From Streptomyces mangrovisoli (lineage in GTDB: Bacteria; Actinomycetota; Actinomycetes; Streptomycetales; Streptomycetaceae): DNA of 64,000 bases. Shown piece by piece: positions 7,687 through 16,103 of this stretch. Position numbers and translations under genes: made by a program. The first letter of the stretch is position 1; each line of letters opens with the position of its first letter. Below the pieces are notes generated by a model. The model did no database searches. It saw only the letters and a list, made by a program, of their open reading frames with translations, and was not told the origin of the DNA. The stretch covers positions 124,001 through 188,000 of the forward strand of contig NZ_LAVA02000090.1 of NCBI RefSeq assembly GCF_000974985.2, given 5' to 3'.

Positions 7687-10056
7687 ATGACCGACGGCCT
7701 GGACATCGGCGTCAACAACGGTCTTGTCTCCACGGGTCCACATGCCTTCAACGTGCAGATCGGCAAAGTCACGGTCGCGCCGGTGCCGTCGACGCCGATC
7801 CGCGAGGTGACCCCGACGGCGGGACCGGTGGGCGTGCCGTGGCGGTCCCCGCTGTTCGTCGGCCGTGCGTCCGAACTGGCCCGGCTGGACGACCTGTTCG
7901 AGGACCGGACAGGCGGAGCGGTGCACGTCCTCCATGGCCTGGGCGGCACGGGCAAGTCGACTCTGGCCGCCCGGTACGCCCTCACGCGAGCCGGGCGGTT
8001 CACCCAGGTCCTGTGGCTGAGCGCGGCGAGCGTCACCGCCCTCGAGTCCGGGCTGACGGCCTTCGCCACGGCCCTGGAGCCGGCGTCGAGCCCCGGGGTT
8101 CCGGCCGAGACCCTGCGGGATCGCGCGCTCGGCTGGCTGCGCGAGCACGAGGGGTGGCTGCTGGTCCTGGACGACGTCAACCGGATCGACGACGTACGCG
8201 GCCTACTGGCCGGGGCGGTCAATGGCTGCGTGATCGTCACCAGCCGCCTCACCACCGGCTGGCACCACATCGGACAGGCCGACCGCCTCGGCCCGCCGGA
8301 GCCGGACGAGGCGAAGGAACTGCTGCTGGGCGTCCTCGGCCGAGAGGACGATGAACTCGCCGCCGAGGCCGATGAATTGTGTTTACGGCTGGGGCGACTG
8401 CCGCTCGCCATCGAACAGGCGGGCGCCTACATCGCCGAGTGCGGCATCGGCATCGGCGACTACCTCGAACTGCTCGGTCAAGCGCCGGCCGACACCTTCA
8501 AGGACGCCGCGGAGGGCACCGACTCCGAACGCACGATCGCCCGGGTCTGGCGGGTGACCCTCGACCGCCTGGCTCAGCGGCCGTGGGCGGCGCAGATCCT
8601 GCGCGTGCTGGCCTGGTACTCGTCCGAAGGCATCCCACGGCGCCTGCTGGACGGTATCGGCTCACCGCGCGAGGTACGGGAGGGCGTGCGCGCCCTCGCC
8701 GCATACAGCATGGTCGTGGCCGCGCCGGACGCCCTGACGGTCCATCCGCTGGTCCAGTTCGTCGCCCGCACGCCGGACCCGGATGACCCGCACCGCACGC
8801 CCGAGGACGTCGAGGCAGCCCGCACCCTCGCGATCGACCGGCTCGCGGCGGCGGCACCCGAGACGGAGGACCCCGCCGACTGGCCCGCATGGCGCACGCT
8901 TCTCCCGCACGTCGCCGCGATGGCGACGTACGTGCCGGTGGAGGCGGACACGGCGTCGCTGGCGCACCTCCTCGTCCTGACCGCGACCTTCCTCGAACGG
9001 CAGGGCGCGTACCAGACCGCTGCCGACCTCGGTTTCCGTGCCGTCAACAGCGCAGCGGCCGTCTTCGGTCGTGCCCACGGACGGACCCTCGCCGCCTTGG
9101 TCAACCTGACGAACGCGCTTCAGGGCGGCGGGGAGGCTCCCTTGGCGATCGAGCTCCTGGAGGAGATGCTCCCGCACTTCACGAGCAACCCGAACACACC
9201 ATCGAATCCAGGCGACTTCAAGATGCTCTGCAGCGCGCGCAACAGCCTGGCGCACGCCTACCACGACGCGGGCGATCCCCACCGGGCGATCACGATCTAC
9301 GAGGAGCTCGTCGCCGACATGGATCCCAAGGGACCGGCCGGCCCGCGGGCCCTGGCGATGATCCGCGGCAACCTGGGACACACCTGGCAGGACGTGGGAG
9401 AACCCGAGAAGGCGATCAGCATGATCGAAGGGGCACTTGGGGAACTCCGGCGTGCCGATGGCACCGCCGAGTACGAGGTGCTGGAGATGCGTGCGATGCT
9501 CCTGGACGCCCATCAAGCCGCCGGTCGCCACCACGAGGCGATCGCGGGCTTCCGAGCCGTACTTCCCGACCTGGAGCGGGTGCTCGGGCCGGACCACCCC
9601 ACCACCCTCATGGCGGTCGGCAACGCCGCCGGCGCGTACGCCCGGGTGGGGAATCTGGTCCGTGCCGCGTCCTTGAACCGGCGTACCGTCGAAGGCTTCG
9701 CACGATCACTCGGCGCCGACCACCCGAACACGCTCCAGAGTCGCGAGAACCTCGCCCGTGTCTACGCGGCCGCCGGTAACCACGCACGGGCGCTCCCTCT
9801 GCTCACGGCGCTGCTCGCCGACCGGGAGCGGCTGCACGGCCGGGACGCCGTCGCCACGATCCTCGCCCGCCGGGATCTCGCCGCCGCGCACTACAACGCG
9901 CGCGACAAGCACCAGGCCCTCCCCCTCATGACGACGGCCGCAGGTGAGGCTCGGCGTGTGCTGGGCCGGGACCACCCCGTCACCTGCTCCCTCCAGAGGG
10001 AGCTCGACCGCATGGTGCCGCGCCAGGCCACCGTCACTCCGCTGCCGACGGATTGA
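7687..10056 (+). CDS. STAND/NB-ARC NTPase with TPR repeats (NLR-like)
   Basis: A 789-residue NLR-like signal-transduction ATPase. Residues 10-24 hold the short motif shared with the upstream gene. An NB-ARC module follows: P-loop HGLGGTGKST (83-92), Walker B WLLVLDD (157-163), the sensor-like VTSR (184-187) and GRLPLA (236-241), then a winged-helix region. From about residue 400 there are tetratricopeptide repeats of the kinesin-light-chain type, with signatures AYHDAGDPHRAITIYEELV and LGPDHPTTLMAVGNAAGAYA. In the family the TPR part senses a trigger, the NB-ARC part oligomerises and the N-terminal motif templates the partner. The stop overlaps the converging VOC gene by 23 bp. Confidence 0.88.
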   Translation: MTDGLDIGVNNGLVSTGPHAFNVQIGKVTVAPVPSTPIREVTPTAGPVGVPWRSPLFVGRASELARLDDLFEDRTGGAVHVLHGLGGTGKSTLAARYALTRAGRFTQVLWLSAASVTALESGLTAFATALEPASSPGVPAETLRDRALGWLREHEGWLLVLDDVNRIDDVRGLLAGAVNGCVIVTSRLTTGWHHIGQADRLGPPEPDEAKELLLGVLGREDDELAAEADELCLRLGRLPLAIEQAGAYIAECGIGIGDYLELLGQAPADTFKDAAEGTDSERTIARVWRVTLDRLAQRPWAAQILRVLAWYSSEGIPRRLLDGIGSPREVREGVRALAAYSMVVAAPDALTVHPLVQFVARTPDPDDPHRTPEDVEAARTLAIDRLAAAAPETEDPADWPAWRTLLPHVAAMATYVPVEADTASLAHLLVLTATFLERQGAYQTAADLGFRAVNSAAAVFGRAHGRTLAALVNLTNALQGGGEAPLAIELLEEMLPHFTSNPNTPSNPGDFKMLCSARNSLAHAYHDAGDPHRAITIYEELVADMDPKGPAGPRALAMIRGNLGHTWQDVGEPEKAISMIEGALGELRRADGTAEYEVLEMRAMLLDAHQAAGRHHEAIAGFRAVLPDLERVLGPDHPTTLMAVGNAAGAYARVGNLVRAASLNRRTVEGFARSLGADHPNTLQSRENLARVYAAAGNHARALPLLTALLADRERLHGRDAVATILARRDLAAAHYNARDKHQALPLMTTAAGEARRVLGRDHPVTCSLQRELDRMVPRQATVTPLPTD

Positions 10057-10450
10057 GGGCGACGAGTTCGACCTCGAACCCGTCGGCGTTCTCCAGGTAG
10101 GCCGTGTAGTTCTGGTCGCCGCCGGCATGCGGGTGGCGGTCGGGGAACATCAGGCTCCAACCGTGGCGCGCAGCCTCGGAGACGAGCGCCTCCACCCCGT
10201 CGTGGTCGACGTGGAACGCCAGATGGTTCAGGCCGGGGCGGCACCGGTCGTGATGGTCGGCGGTGAGGGCGGGTGACTGTTCGAGGACGAGGTAGGTCGC
10301 CCCGAGCCGCCAGCTGCGTCCGTTGCTCCAGTTCTGGAACCGTGAGTAGCCGAGGGATTCCAGCAGCCACCCGAACGAGAGGGTGGCGCGGTGGAGATCG
10401 GGCACCCAGATCTCGACATGGTGGAGCATCCCGCCGGTCGGCCGTGTCAT
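10034..10450 (-). CDS. VOC-family (glyoxalase/dioxygenase fold) protein
   Basis: A 138-residue vicinal-oxygen-chelate protein with the two expected beta-alpha-beta-beta-beta halves: LHHVEIWVPDLHRATLSFGWL at the N-terminus and LNHLAFHVDHDGVEALVSEA in the middle, ending YLENADGFEVELVA. His10, His76 and the terminal glutamate are the likely metal ligands. The fold serves lyases, dioxygenases and antibiotic-binding proteins; nothing here fixes the substrate. The ATG at 10450 overlaps the stop of the upstream hypothetical gene, making it the last gene of a MarR-led operon. Its 3' end overlaps the NLR gene tail to tail by 23 bp. Confidence 0.85.
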   Translation of the reverse strand: MTRPTGGMLHHVEIWVPDLHRATLSFGWLLESLGYSRFQNWSNGRSWRLGATYLVLEQSPALTADHHDRCRPGLNHLAFHVDHDGVEALVSEAARHGWSLMFPDRHPHAGGDQNYTAYLENADGFEVELVALNPSAAE

Positions 10451-11010
10451 GGCGCTCCAGTTGCTGAACGCGCGCCTTCGCCATCGGCTCGGTGCCAGGG
10501 GAACGGAGCGAGGTCCGGTTCGACCCAGCCGGTGCGTGCCGTGTCGCCCGCCAGGGTCGAGGACCGGTAGAAGCGGGTGAGGAGCCGTTTGTCGAACAAG
10601 GCGGGGTTCCGCCCGGCGAAGGCGTCGAAGTCGCCCGCGTCCGACTGGTCGGCGTGGTGGCCCACCAGTTCGACCCAGGCCCGGCTGACGGTGGCGTTGT
10701 ACTTCTGCGGGGCGCCCGCGTAGCGAGCCGTGCGCCGGATGCCGTCGCTGACGAGGTCGACCGCCGCACCGGTGCCGTAGCGCCGGACCGCCAGCCAGGT
10801 CAGATGGACGTGCTGGCGGTGCCCGAACCGCTCGGCGTTCGCCATCACCTCCCCCATCAAGGCGTCGAACGGCGAGGTCTGCCGGTCCGCGCCGTGTCCG
10901 GCGCGCAGGTGCCGTCGAAGACGCGTGAGCGGGGCGGTCAGCGTCCTGAGCAGGCCGTGGGGATGCGCCGCGCGACCGGGGCGCGGGCGGTGGTGGTCGT
11001 GCGGGGTCAT
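10447..11010 (-). CDS. Conserved hypothetical protein in MarR operon
   Basis: A 187-residue protein with a histidine/arginine-rich N-terminal 45 residues and a conserved-looking body (ERFGHRQHVHLTWLAVRRYG, then KYNATVSRAWVELVGHHADQ and ALFDKRLLTRFYRSSTLAGD). I have the impression of a widespread actinomycete family of unknown function with a WVEPDLAPFPWH end, but no catalytic motif stands out. It is coupled by 4-bp overlaps to the MarR regulator upstream and the VOC protein downstream, so the three are probably co-expressed and respond to the same ligand. Confidence 0.75.
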   Translation of the reverse strand: MTPHDHHRPRPGRAAHPHGLLRTLTAPLTRLRRHLRAGHGADRQTSPFDALMGEVMANAERFGHRQHVHLTWLAVRRYGTGAAVDLVSDGIRRTARYAGAPQKYNATVSRAWVELVGHHADQSDAGDFDAFAGRNPALFDKRLLTRFYRSSTLAGDTARTGWVEPDLAPFPWHRADGEGARSATGAP

Positions 11011-11441
11011 GACGCCTCCGTGACGAGCGCGTCCAGAACGGCGTGGAAGCCGGCGATCGCCTCGGGCGGCAGGCCGTCCAGCGCGCGGTGCTCGATGTCG
11101 GTCAGGGTCCGGGTGATCAGGGCGGCCGCCGCGCGCCCGGAGTCGGTGAGTTCGACGAGCACCGAGCGGCGGTCCTCGGCGCGCGTGCCGCGGGTGATGT
11201 GGCCGCGGCGTTCCAGCCGGTCCAGCACGCTGGTCAGCGTCGTGGGCCGGGCACCGACGGCGGCCCCGAGCTGGGAGACCGTGCGGCCCCGGCCGTCGGC
11301 GAGGTTGGCCAGCGCGTTGATCTCGGAGGCGGTCAGGTCGAGGTCGACGAGTTCGGCGGCGATCAGGCGCAGGGTGGCGTGGGTGGCGCGCTGCAGGGCC
11401 AGCAGCGCGGGCCGTCGCGATGATACGGATTCGGACTTCAC
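11007..11441 (-). CDS. MarR-family transcriptional regulator
   Basis: A 144-residue winged-helix regulator. The core reads LTASEINALANLADGRGRTVSQLGAAVGARPTTLTSVLDRLERRGHITRGTRAEDRRSVLVELTDSG in overall pattern: recognition helix around PTTLTSVLDRLERRG and the wing with DRRS, both hallmarks of MarR. No ATG is available near the family N-terminus; the GTG at 11441 (VKSESVSSRR) is the best start. A palindrome lies only 8 bp upstream of that start, suggesting autorepression. It leads an operon with a hypothetical and a VOC protein. Confidence 0.85.
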   Translation of the reverse strand: MKSESVSSRRPALLALQRATHATLRLIAAELVDLDLTASEINALANLADGRGRTVSQLGAAVGARPTTLTSVLDRLERRGHITRGTRAEDRRSVLVELTDSGRAAAALITRTLTDIEHRALDGLPPEAIAGFHAVLDALVTEAS

Positions 11442-11448
11442 GATTTCG

Positions 11449-11462
11449 GATATTACGATATC
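11449..11462. promoter_or_regulatory. Putative MarR autoregulatory operator
   Basis: GATATTACGATATC is an inverted repeat (GATAT, 4-bp spacer, ATATC), AT-rich within a GC-rich background, placed just upstream of the proposed MarR start and where the core promoter should lie. Confidence 0.45.
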
Positions 11463-11593
11463 GGAGTATTGAACGCAAGCAAGACGCAAGCCAGGCGCAC
11501 GCAGGGCAGCCCGCGTGGGGATGGTCGTACGGGCGCCGGACGAGCGCGCACTTCCCTTCCGGCGCCGGGCGCCCTCCCCCGGACTGAGGTCGC

Positions 11594-12058
11594 TCAGCCC
11601 CCCGCGGCGCGGGACCACCGCTCCTCGATGACGGCCTGCTTCCGATCCAGCTCCGCATCCTTCCTGCGCTTGGTGACGGTCCCCGGAATCACCAGCGGGC
11701 GTCTGCCCACCCTGGTGACTCGAAGTTCGGTCCAGGTTCCGCTCCGCGACACGCGCTGCCGCCTCTCGACACCGGCGACCTCGCTCCAGGGAACCGATCG
11801 CCTGCGGACGAAGGTGCGGAACTCCAATCCCTCCGCGGTCAGGAGCACCCGGCCATAAATCAGGTTGATCCAACTGAGGACCACGGCCATGAAGAGGACC
11901 ACGCAGGCACCGACCCACAACCGTGCACCCGACGCCGGCACGGTGAGGCCCGTCCACACCAACACCCCGGCGAAGACCAGCGCCGAGATACCGGCTCGCC
12001 ACCAATACCTGCGACGGTCAGCGGAGTTGAAGCCGATCCAGATGTCCGGCATGGTCAC
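11594..12058 (-). CDS. PH-domain membrane protein
   Basis: A 154-residue protein with two N-terminal transmembrane helices (about residues 20-39 and 45-65: ISALVFAGVLVWTGLTV and LWVGACVVLFMAVVLSW) followed by a cytoplasmic bacterial PH-like domain: GRVLLTAEGLEFRTFVRRRSVPWSEVAGVE. The W-x-x-V motif in PWSEVAGVE is diagnostic of this family (bPH_6 type). The C-terminus is a charged helix. Function in the family is unknown. It is monocistronic, between the MarR operon promoter and the multicopper oxidase. Confidence 0.8.
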   Translation of the reverse strand: MTMPDIWIGFNSADRRRYWWRAGISALVFAGVLVWTGLTVPASGARLWVGACVVLFMAVVLSWINLIYGRVLLTAEGLEFRTFVRRRSVPWSEVAGVERRQRVSRSGTWTELRVTRVGRRPLVIPGTVTKRRKDAELDRKQAVIEERWSRAAGG

Positions 12059-12121
12059 GATGGTATTGACGTGCGCCTGAACAACGACCAGCCCGACTGG
12101 ACAAGTTGCCCCGGCCCCGGC

Positions 12122-13738
12122 CTACTCCACGTACTCGACGCTCTGCATCATGCCCAGGTCCTCATGGTGGAGCTGATGGCAGTGGGCGATGGTTCGGCCG
12201 GTGAAGTCGTCGTAACGGACCAGGAAGGTGACCCGGTCTCCGGGCGTGCCGCCGGTCAGGCCGATCGTGTCGTGCCAGACGGGAGGATCCAGCCGTACGC
12301 CGTTGCGGTGGGTGAGCAGGATCGGATTGGTGTGCAGATGGAAGGGATGACCGTGCGCCGGCAGCGATTCGTCGGTGCGTACATTCCACCGCTCGACCGT
12401 GCCGAGGCGCAGGGTGTGGTTGGTGAAGGACGGGTCGAACAGGCCGTACGCCGGGTCGCGGGTGAGGTCGGCGCCGGGATCCGCCGCGGGGGTGGCACCG
12501 GTGCCCAGCATGCGGAAGGCGTTGGGGAACGCGCCGGCGAAGACGCCCGCGTCGGCGTGCAGGATCACTTCCCGGTCGGCGTCGGGGTCCGTGATGTCCC
12601 GCTCGTCGAGGAACGGTCTGCCCGCGGGCAGTACGGCGGGCAGGGCCATCGGCGGCACGACCGGATCGCCGGCGACCTCGACCGTCATCAGCGGACCGGG
12701 CAGCCCGGGGGCGCGCAGTTCGTACGTGCCGGGCACGCCGGCGCGGACCAGGACGTCGGCGCGGTTGCCCATCGCCAACTCCACCCGGTCCAGGGCGACG
12801 GGGCGGGGGAAGGTGATGCCGTCCTGGGCGATCTGATGCACGGTCGGGGCGCCGTCGCCGCCGGCGAGGGAAAGGCTCAGGGCGGTGAACCCGGTCGCGG
12901 CGACCAACCGCCACCGCTGCACCTCCCCCGGCCGCAGGCGCAGGGTGGGGTTGACCGTGCCGTTGACGGTGAAGGTGGACGGGACGCCCGCCGTCCAGCC
13001 GCCCGAGGTGAAGGCGGGCACCCTGCCGTCCTTGAGCTTGAGTTCGTTGATGCACACGACGATGTCGGCGGCCGCCTGGATCTCCGGGACCTCGTCGACG
13101 TCGCCCTCGACGACGATCACGCCCGCCATTCCGCCCACGATCTGCTCGGCCGTGGATCCGTGCAGGTGCGGGTGGTACCAGTAGGTGCCCGCCGGATGAC
13201 CGTGCGGTACCTGGATGCTCGTCACGTACTGCGGCTCCGCGACACCGGCGGCCGCCTCCTCCGCGGTGCGCGGCGCGAACTCGCGCAGCACGTTGTCGGC
13301 ATCCCCCGACGGACTGACGTGCAGGCCGTGGGTGTGCAGGTTGAAACTGTTCGCGTGGTGCGGTGTGTTGTGGCCTCCGCCTCCGCTGGAAGGTGCGTTC
13401 GGCGGCAGCCCGTTGACCTGCGTCAGCCGGAGCTGATGCCCGCCCCGTACCCGCAGCGTCGGCCCCGGGACGCTCCCGTTGTACGTCCGCGTGCGCACCG
13501 GCCCGTAGCCCGGCACGTCGATGTCCGTGAACCGCACGTCGAGCGTTCCCGCCAGGACCGGCGGTGCCGTCGAACCCGTCGCCTGGCCCGACAGCCACAC
13601 CTCCGGCTGCGGAAAGGACGTGGCCGCGCGCCTCCCACTCGCCCTGCCCCGGGCCGTGCCCGTCATCGTCGCCAGCACCGAGGCGGGAACAGCCTTCAGG
13701 ACCGAACGACGGCCGATCCAATGATCATCATGTCCCAT
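12122..13738 (-). CDS. Secreted multicopper oxidase (Tat substrate)
   Basis: A 538-residue multicopper oxidase. All four copper-binding segments are present in order: HTHGLH, WYHPHLHG, HGHPFHLH and HCHQLHHEDLGMM, the last with the Cys ligand of the type 1 copper and a methionine as its axial ligand. The N-terminus GRRSVLKAVPASVLA is a twin-arginine signal, consistent with export of a folded copper enzyme. The organisation resembles bilirubin oxidase/CueO-like three-domain enzymes more than small two-domain laccases of Streptomyces. The ATG at 13738 is chosen because the Tat motif follows within 15 residues; the upstream extension lacks family features. Oxidation of phenols or metal ions is expected. 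Confidence 0.92.
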   Translation of the reverse strand: MGHDDHWIGRRSVLKAVPASVLATMTGTARGRASGRRAATSFPQPEVWLSGQATGSTAPPVLAGTLDVRFTDIDVPGYGPVRTRTYNGSVPGPTLRVRGGHQLRLTQVNGLPPNAPSSGGGGHNTPHHANSFNLHTHGLHVSPSGDADNVLREFAPRTAEEAAAGVAEPQYVTSIQVPHGHPAGTYWYHPHLHGSTAEQIVGGMAGVIVVEGDVDEVPEIQAAADIVVCINELKLKDGRVPAFTSGGWTAGVPSTFTVNGTVNPTLRLRPGEVQRWRLVAATGFTALSLSLAGGDGAPTVHQIAQDGITFPRPVALDRVELAMGNRADVLVRAGVPGTYELRAPGLPGPLMTVEVAGDPVVPPMALPAVLPAGRPFLDERDITDPDADREVILHADAGVFAGAFPNAFRMLGTGATPAADPGADLTRDPAYGLFDPSFTNHTLRLGTVERWNVRTDESLPAHGHPFHLHTNPILLTHRNGVRLDPPVWHDTIGLTGGTPGDRVTFLVRYDDFTGRTIAHCHQLHHEDLGMMQSVEYVE

Positions 13739-13914
13739 AGCTGGGCAAACTAGCCCGTGAGGCGGCAAGACCCGTGGAGAACACGGCTTGCGGCCGCCGA
13801 CGGTCGACGCCCCCTGAGGTGTGCCTCCCCGCGCGAGGCCGGGACCGCGTTCCGCGCAAGGGGCGTACGCCGGCGTGCCACCCAAAGGCCGTAAGCCCGC
13901 GTTAGCCTGACGCG

Positions 13915-14511
13915 ATGCCAGCGAACACCAGCCTCGCCAGAGCCATCAGCGACACCACCACTCCACCCCTGCTCCCCCTCCCGGAACGTGTCGCCGAGCT
14001 TCTGTCGGAGCTGGGGAGTCCGCCCCGGCTGGCGGCCCACCTGCGCGCCGTCCACGACGTCGCCCATCAACTGGTCGCATGGGTCGAACAGCACTGCCCC
14101 GCGCTGGACTTCGACCGCGAGGCGGTGCTCTTCGGGGCGGCCACGCACGACATAGGCAAGACGGTGCACGTCGCCGAGCTCTCCGGGCCCGGGTCGGCGC
14201 ACGAGAAGGCCGGGCAGGCCCTGCTGCTCGAGCACGGCGTCAGCCCGGAACTGGCGCGCTTCGCCGCGACCCACGCGTCATGGACGGACCCGGAGATCGG
14301 CCCGGACGACCTGTTGGTCAGCCTCGCCGACAAGATCTGGAAGAACAAGCGCGTTCCCGGCCTGGAGGACATCGTCGTGGCCCGGCTCAGCGAGGCGACC
14401 GGCCGTGCGGCATGGGAGGAGTTCATCGCGCTCGACGAGGTCCTCACCGGCATCGGCGAGACGGCCGACGAGCGCCTCGCCTTCCAGGCGTCCTTCCCTG
14501 TCCACGGCTGA
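13915..14511 (+). CDS. HD-domain protein
   Basis: A 198-residue protein with a metal-dependent HD phosphohydrolase domain: VHDVAHQLVAWV supplies the first histidine, AATHDIGKTVHVAEL the HD pair, then HEKAGQALLLEHG and SLADKIWKNKR the last aspartate. Such small HD proteins hydrolyse phosphate esters or nucleotides; the substrate is not visible. It reads away from the multicopper oxidase gene and stands alone before the ArsR promoter. Confidence 0.82.
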   Translation: MPANTSLARAISDTTTPPLLPLPERVAELLSELGSPPRLAAHLRAVHDVAHQLVAWVEQHCPALDFDREAVLFGAATHDIGKTVHVAELSGPGSAHEKAGQALLLEHGVSPELARFAATHASWTDPEIGPDDLLVSLADKIWKNKRVPGLEDIVVARLSEATGRAAWEEFIALDEVLTGIGETADERLAFQASFPVHG

Positions 14512-14532
14512 GGACTCACCCCTTCCCCCCGC

Positions 14533-14560
14533 TTGACGTATGCCGATATGGGAATACGAT
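14533..14560 (+). promoter_or_regulatory. ArsR-operon promoter with overlapping palindrome
   Basis: TTGACG (14533-14538) and TACGAT (14555-14560) are spaced 16 bp, a good housekeeping-type promoter. Between them, CGTAT and ATACG form inverted arms 12 bp apart (14537-14558), covering the spacer. The ATG lies only 8 bp past the -10 box and has no Shine-Dalgarno, so the transcript is probably leaderless. Confidence 0.6.
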
Positions 14561-14567
14561 CGTTGCC

Positions 14568-14909
14568 ATGGCACGAGCAGCGACGACATCGGACGTCTTC
14601 AACGCGATAGCCGAGCCGCAGCGCCGGGACATCCTGGCGCTGCTGCGGGCGGGAGAGCGACCGGTGAACGACCTGGCCCGGACGTTGGGGATGACCCAGC
14701 CGGGGGCGTCCAAGCACCTGCGGGTGCTCCGGGAAGTGGGGCTGGTACAGGTCCGCGAGGCGGGCAAGCAGCGTCTCTACGGCCTGGACGCCCGCGGGCT
14801 GCGGCCGGTGCACGAGTGGGTCGGCGGATTCGAGCGGTTCTGGAACGAGAGTTTCGACCGGCTGGACTCCTATGTGCAGGACCTCAAGCAGACACGGCAG
14901 GAGGACTGA
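14568..14909 (+). CDS. ArsR-family transcriptional regulator
   Basis: A 113-residue ArsR-type winged helix: VFNAIAEPQRRDILALLRAG, then LARTLGMTQPGASKHLRVLREVGLV as the helix-turn-helix, and the wing GKQRLYGLDARGLRPVHEWV. It lacks the CxC metal site of the arsenic sensors; this SRPBCC-linked subgroup is not metal-responsive. It leads an operon with an AHSA1-type SRPBCC protein (3-bp gap) and a RibD/DHFR-like protein. It probably binds the palindrome overlapping its own promoter. Confidence 0.9.
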   Translation: MARAATTSDVFNAIAEPQRRDILALLRAGERPVNDLARTLGMTQPGASKHLRVLREVGLVQVREAGKQRLYGLDARGLRPVHEWVGGFERFWNESFDRLDSYVQDLKQTRQED

Positions 14910-14912
14910 CCG

Positions 14913-15419
14913 ATGACAGGGGCAGGGCAGGAAACGCGCAGCGGGCCGACGACGGCCGACCGGGAGATCGTGATCTCCCGGGTGATCGACGCTCCGCGGG
15001 AGCTGGTGTTCGAGGCTTTCACCGAGGTCCGGCACCTGTCGAGATGGTGGGGTCCGGCCGGGTTCACCACCACCACGCGGTCCTTCGAGTTCCGCGAGGA
15101 CGGGGAGTGGGTCTTCGTGCTGCACGGGCCGGACGGGACGGACTACGCCGAGTGGATCCGCTGGGTGCGGATCGCCCCGCCCGAACGGATCGAGCTGCTG
15201 CACGGCGAGGTGCGCGACGACCCGAACGCCTTCGAGTCGGTGATCACGTTCGAGCCGGACGGCGCGGCGACCCGGATCGTGATGCGCACCCTGTTCCCCA
15301 CCAGGCGGCTGCGCGACGAGGCGGTCGAGAAGTACCACGCGGTCGAGGGCGGCGAGCAGACCCTGAGCAACCTGGCGGCCTACGTCGCCGAGACCCTGCG
15401 CAAGGAAGGCGAGAACTGA
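14913..15419 (+). CDS. SRPBCC (AHSA1/ATPase-activator-like) protein
   Basis: A 168-residue protein of the activator-of-Hsp90-ATPase-1-like SRPBCC family. Signatures are IVISRVIDAPRELVFEAFTE, HLSRWWGPAGFTTTTRSFEF and the C-terminal helix EGGEQTLSNLAAYVAETL. Such proteins bind hydrophobic small molecules in a helix-grip cavity and very commonly follow an ArsR gene like this. The ligand is unknown. Its stop overlaps the start of the next gene (TGATG). Confidence 0.88.
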   Translation: MTGAGQETRSGPTTADREIVISRVIDAPRELVFEAFTEVRHLSRWWGPAGFTTTTRSFEFREDGEWVFVLHGPDGTDYAEWIRWVRIAPPERIELLHGEVRDDPNAFESVITFEPDGAATRIVMRTLFPTRRLRDEAVEKYHAVEGGEQTLSNLAAYVAETLRKEGEN

Positions 15420-16087
15420 TGGCCGGCAAGGTGTTCTTCAGCGTCTCGATGTCGCTGGACGGGTTCGTCGCGCCCGAGCCCGTACCCGTCGAGGACGAGC
15501 TGTTCGCGCCCGCCAGGCAGAACGACCCAGACGTCCGGCGCTGGATGGCGCAGTGGATGGAACTGCAGCAGTGGCTCCTCCCCCAGCGGTTCTTCCGGGA
15601 GAACGCGGGGCTGGGCGAGGGCGGCGAGGAAGGGCCCGACAACGACATCGCGCGGGAGACGTTCGAGCGCACCGGCGCGAGCGTCATGGGCAAGCGGATG
15701 TTCGACCTCGGCGAGCAGTCGTGGCCGGCGGAGGCGCCGTTCCACACCCCGGTCTTCGTCGTGACGCACACCAAGCGCGACCCGTGGGAGCGGCCCGGCG
15801 GCACCACGTTCCACTTCGTCGACGACGGCATCGAGCGCGCCCTCGACCGGGCCCGCGAGGCGGCGGGCGACCGCGACGTCCGCATCGCCGGCGGGGGCAC
15901 GACGATCCTCCAGTACGTGAACGCCGGACTGGTCGACGAGTTCTCGGTCGCCGTGTCCCCGGTGCTGTTCGGTGCCGGCACCCGCCTGTTCGACGGCGTC
16001 GACGCGTCGAGGATCGCGCTGGAGCCGCTCCGCGCGGTGCCGACCCGGCGGGTGACCCATCTGACCTACGCGGTACGGCCACGCTAA
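15419..16087 (+). CDS. RibD C-terminal/dihydrofolate reductase-like protein
   Basis: A 222-residue protein of the RibD-C/DHFR fold. It starts KVFFSVSMSLDGFVAPE, has SVMGKRMFDLGEQSW in the NADPH-binding region, RIAGGGTTILQYVNAGLVDE and the end SPVLFGAGTRLFDG, all standard for the actinomycete 'dihydrofolate reductase family' proteins that are not true folate enzymes. An insert around residues 30-75 (tryptophan- and glutamine-rich) is longer than in the relative at 55848. It is coupled to the SRPBCC gene. An NADPH-dependent reduction is likely, substrate unknown. Confidence 0.88.
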   Translation: MAGKVFFSVSMSLDGFVAPEPVPVEDELFAPARQNDPDVRRWMAQWMELQQWLLPQRFFRENAGLGEGGEEGPDNDIARETFERTGASVMGKRMFDLGEQSWPAEAPFHTPVFVVTHTKRDPWERPGGTTFHFVDDGIERALDRAREAAGDRDVRIAGGGTTILQYVNAGLVDEFSVAVSPVLFGAGTRLFDGVDASRIALEPLRAVPTRRVTHLTYAVRPR

Positions 16088-16103
16088 CCGCGCCACCTGG
16101 CGA

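Noticed and set aside
15419..16087. Folate-pathway dihydrofolate reductase (folA)
   Set aside because: The fold is shared but the sequence is of the RibD-C type linked to ArsR/SRPBCC operons, as is the second copy at 55848.
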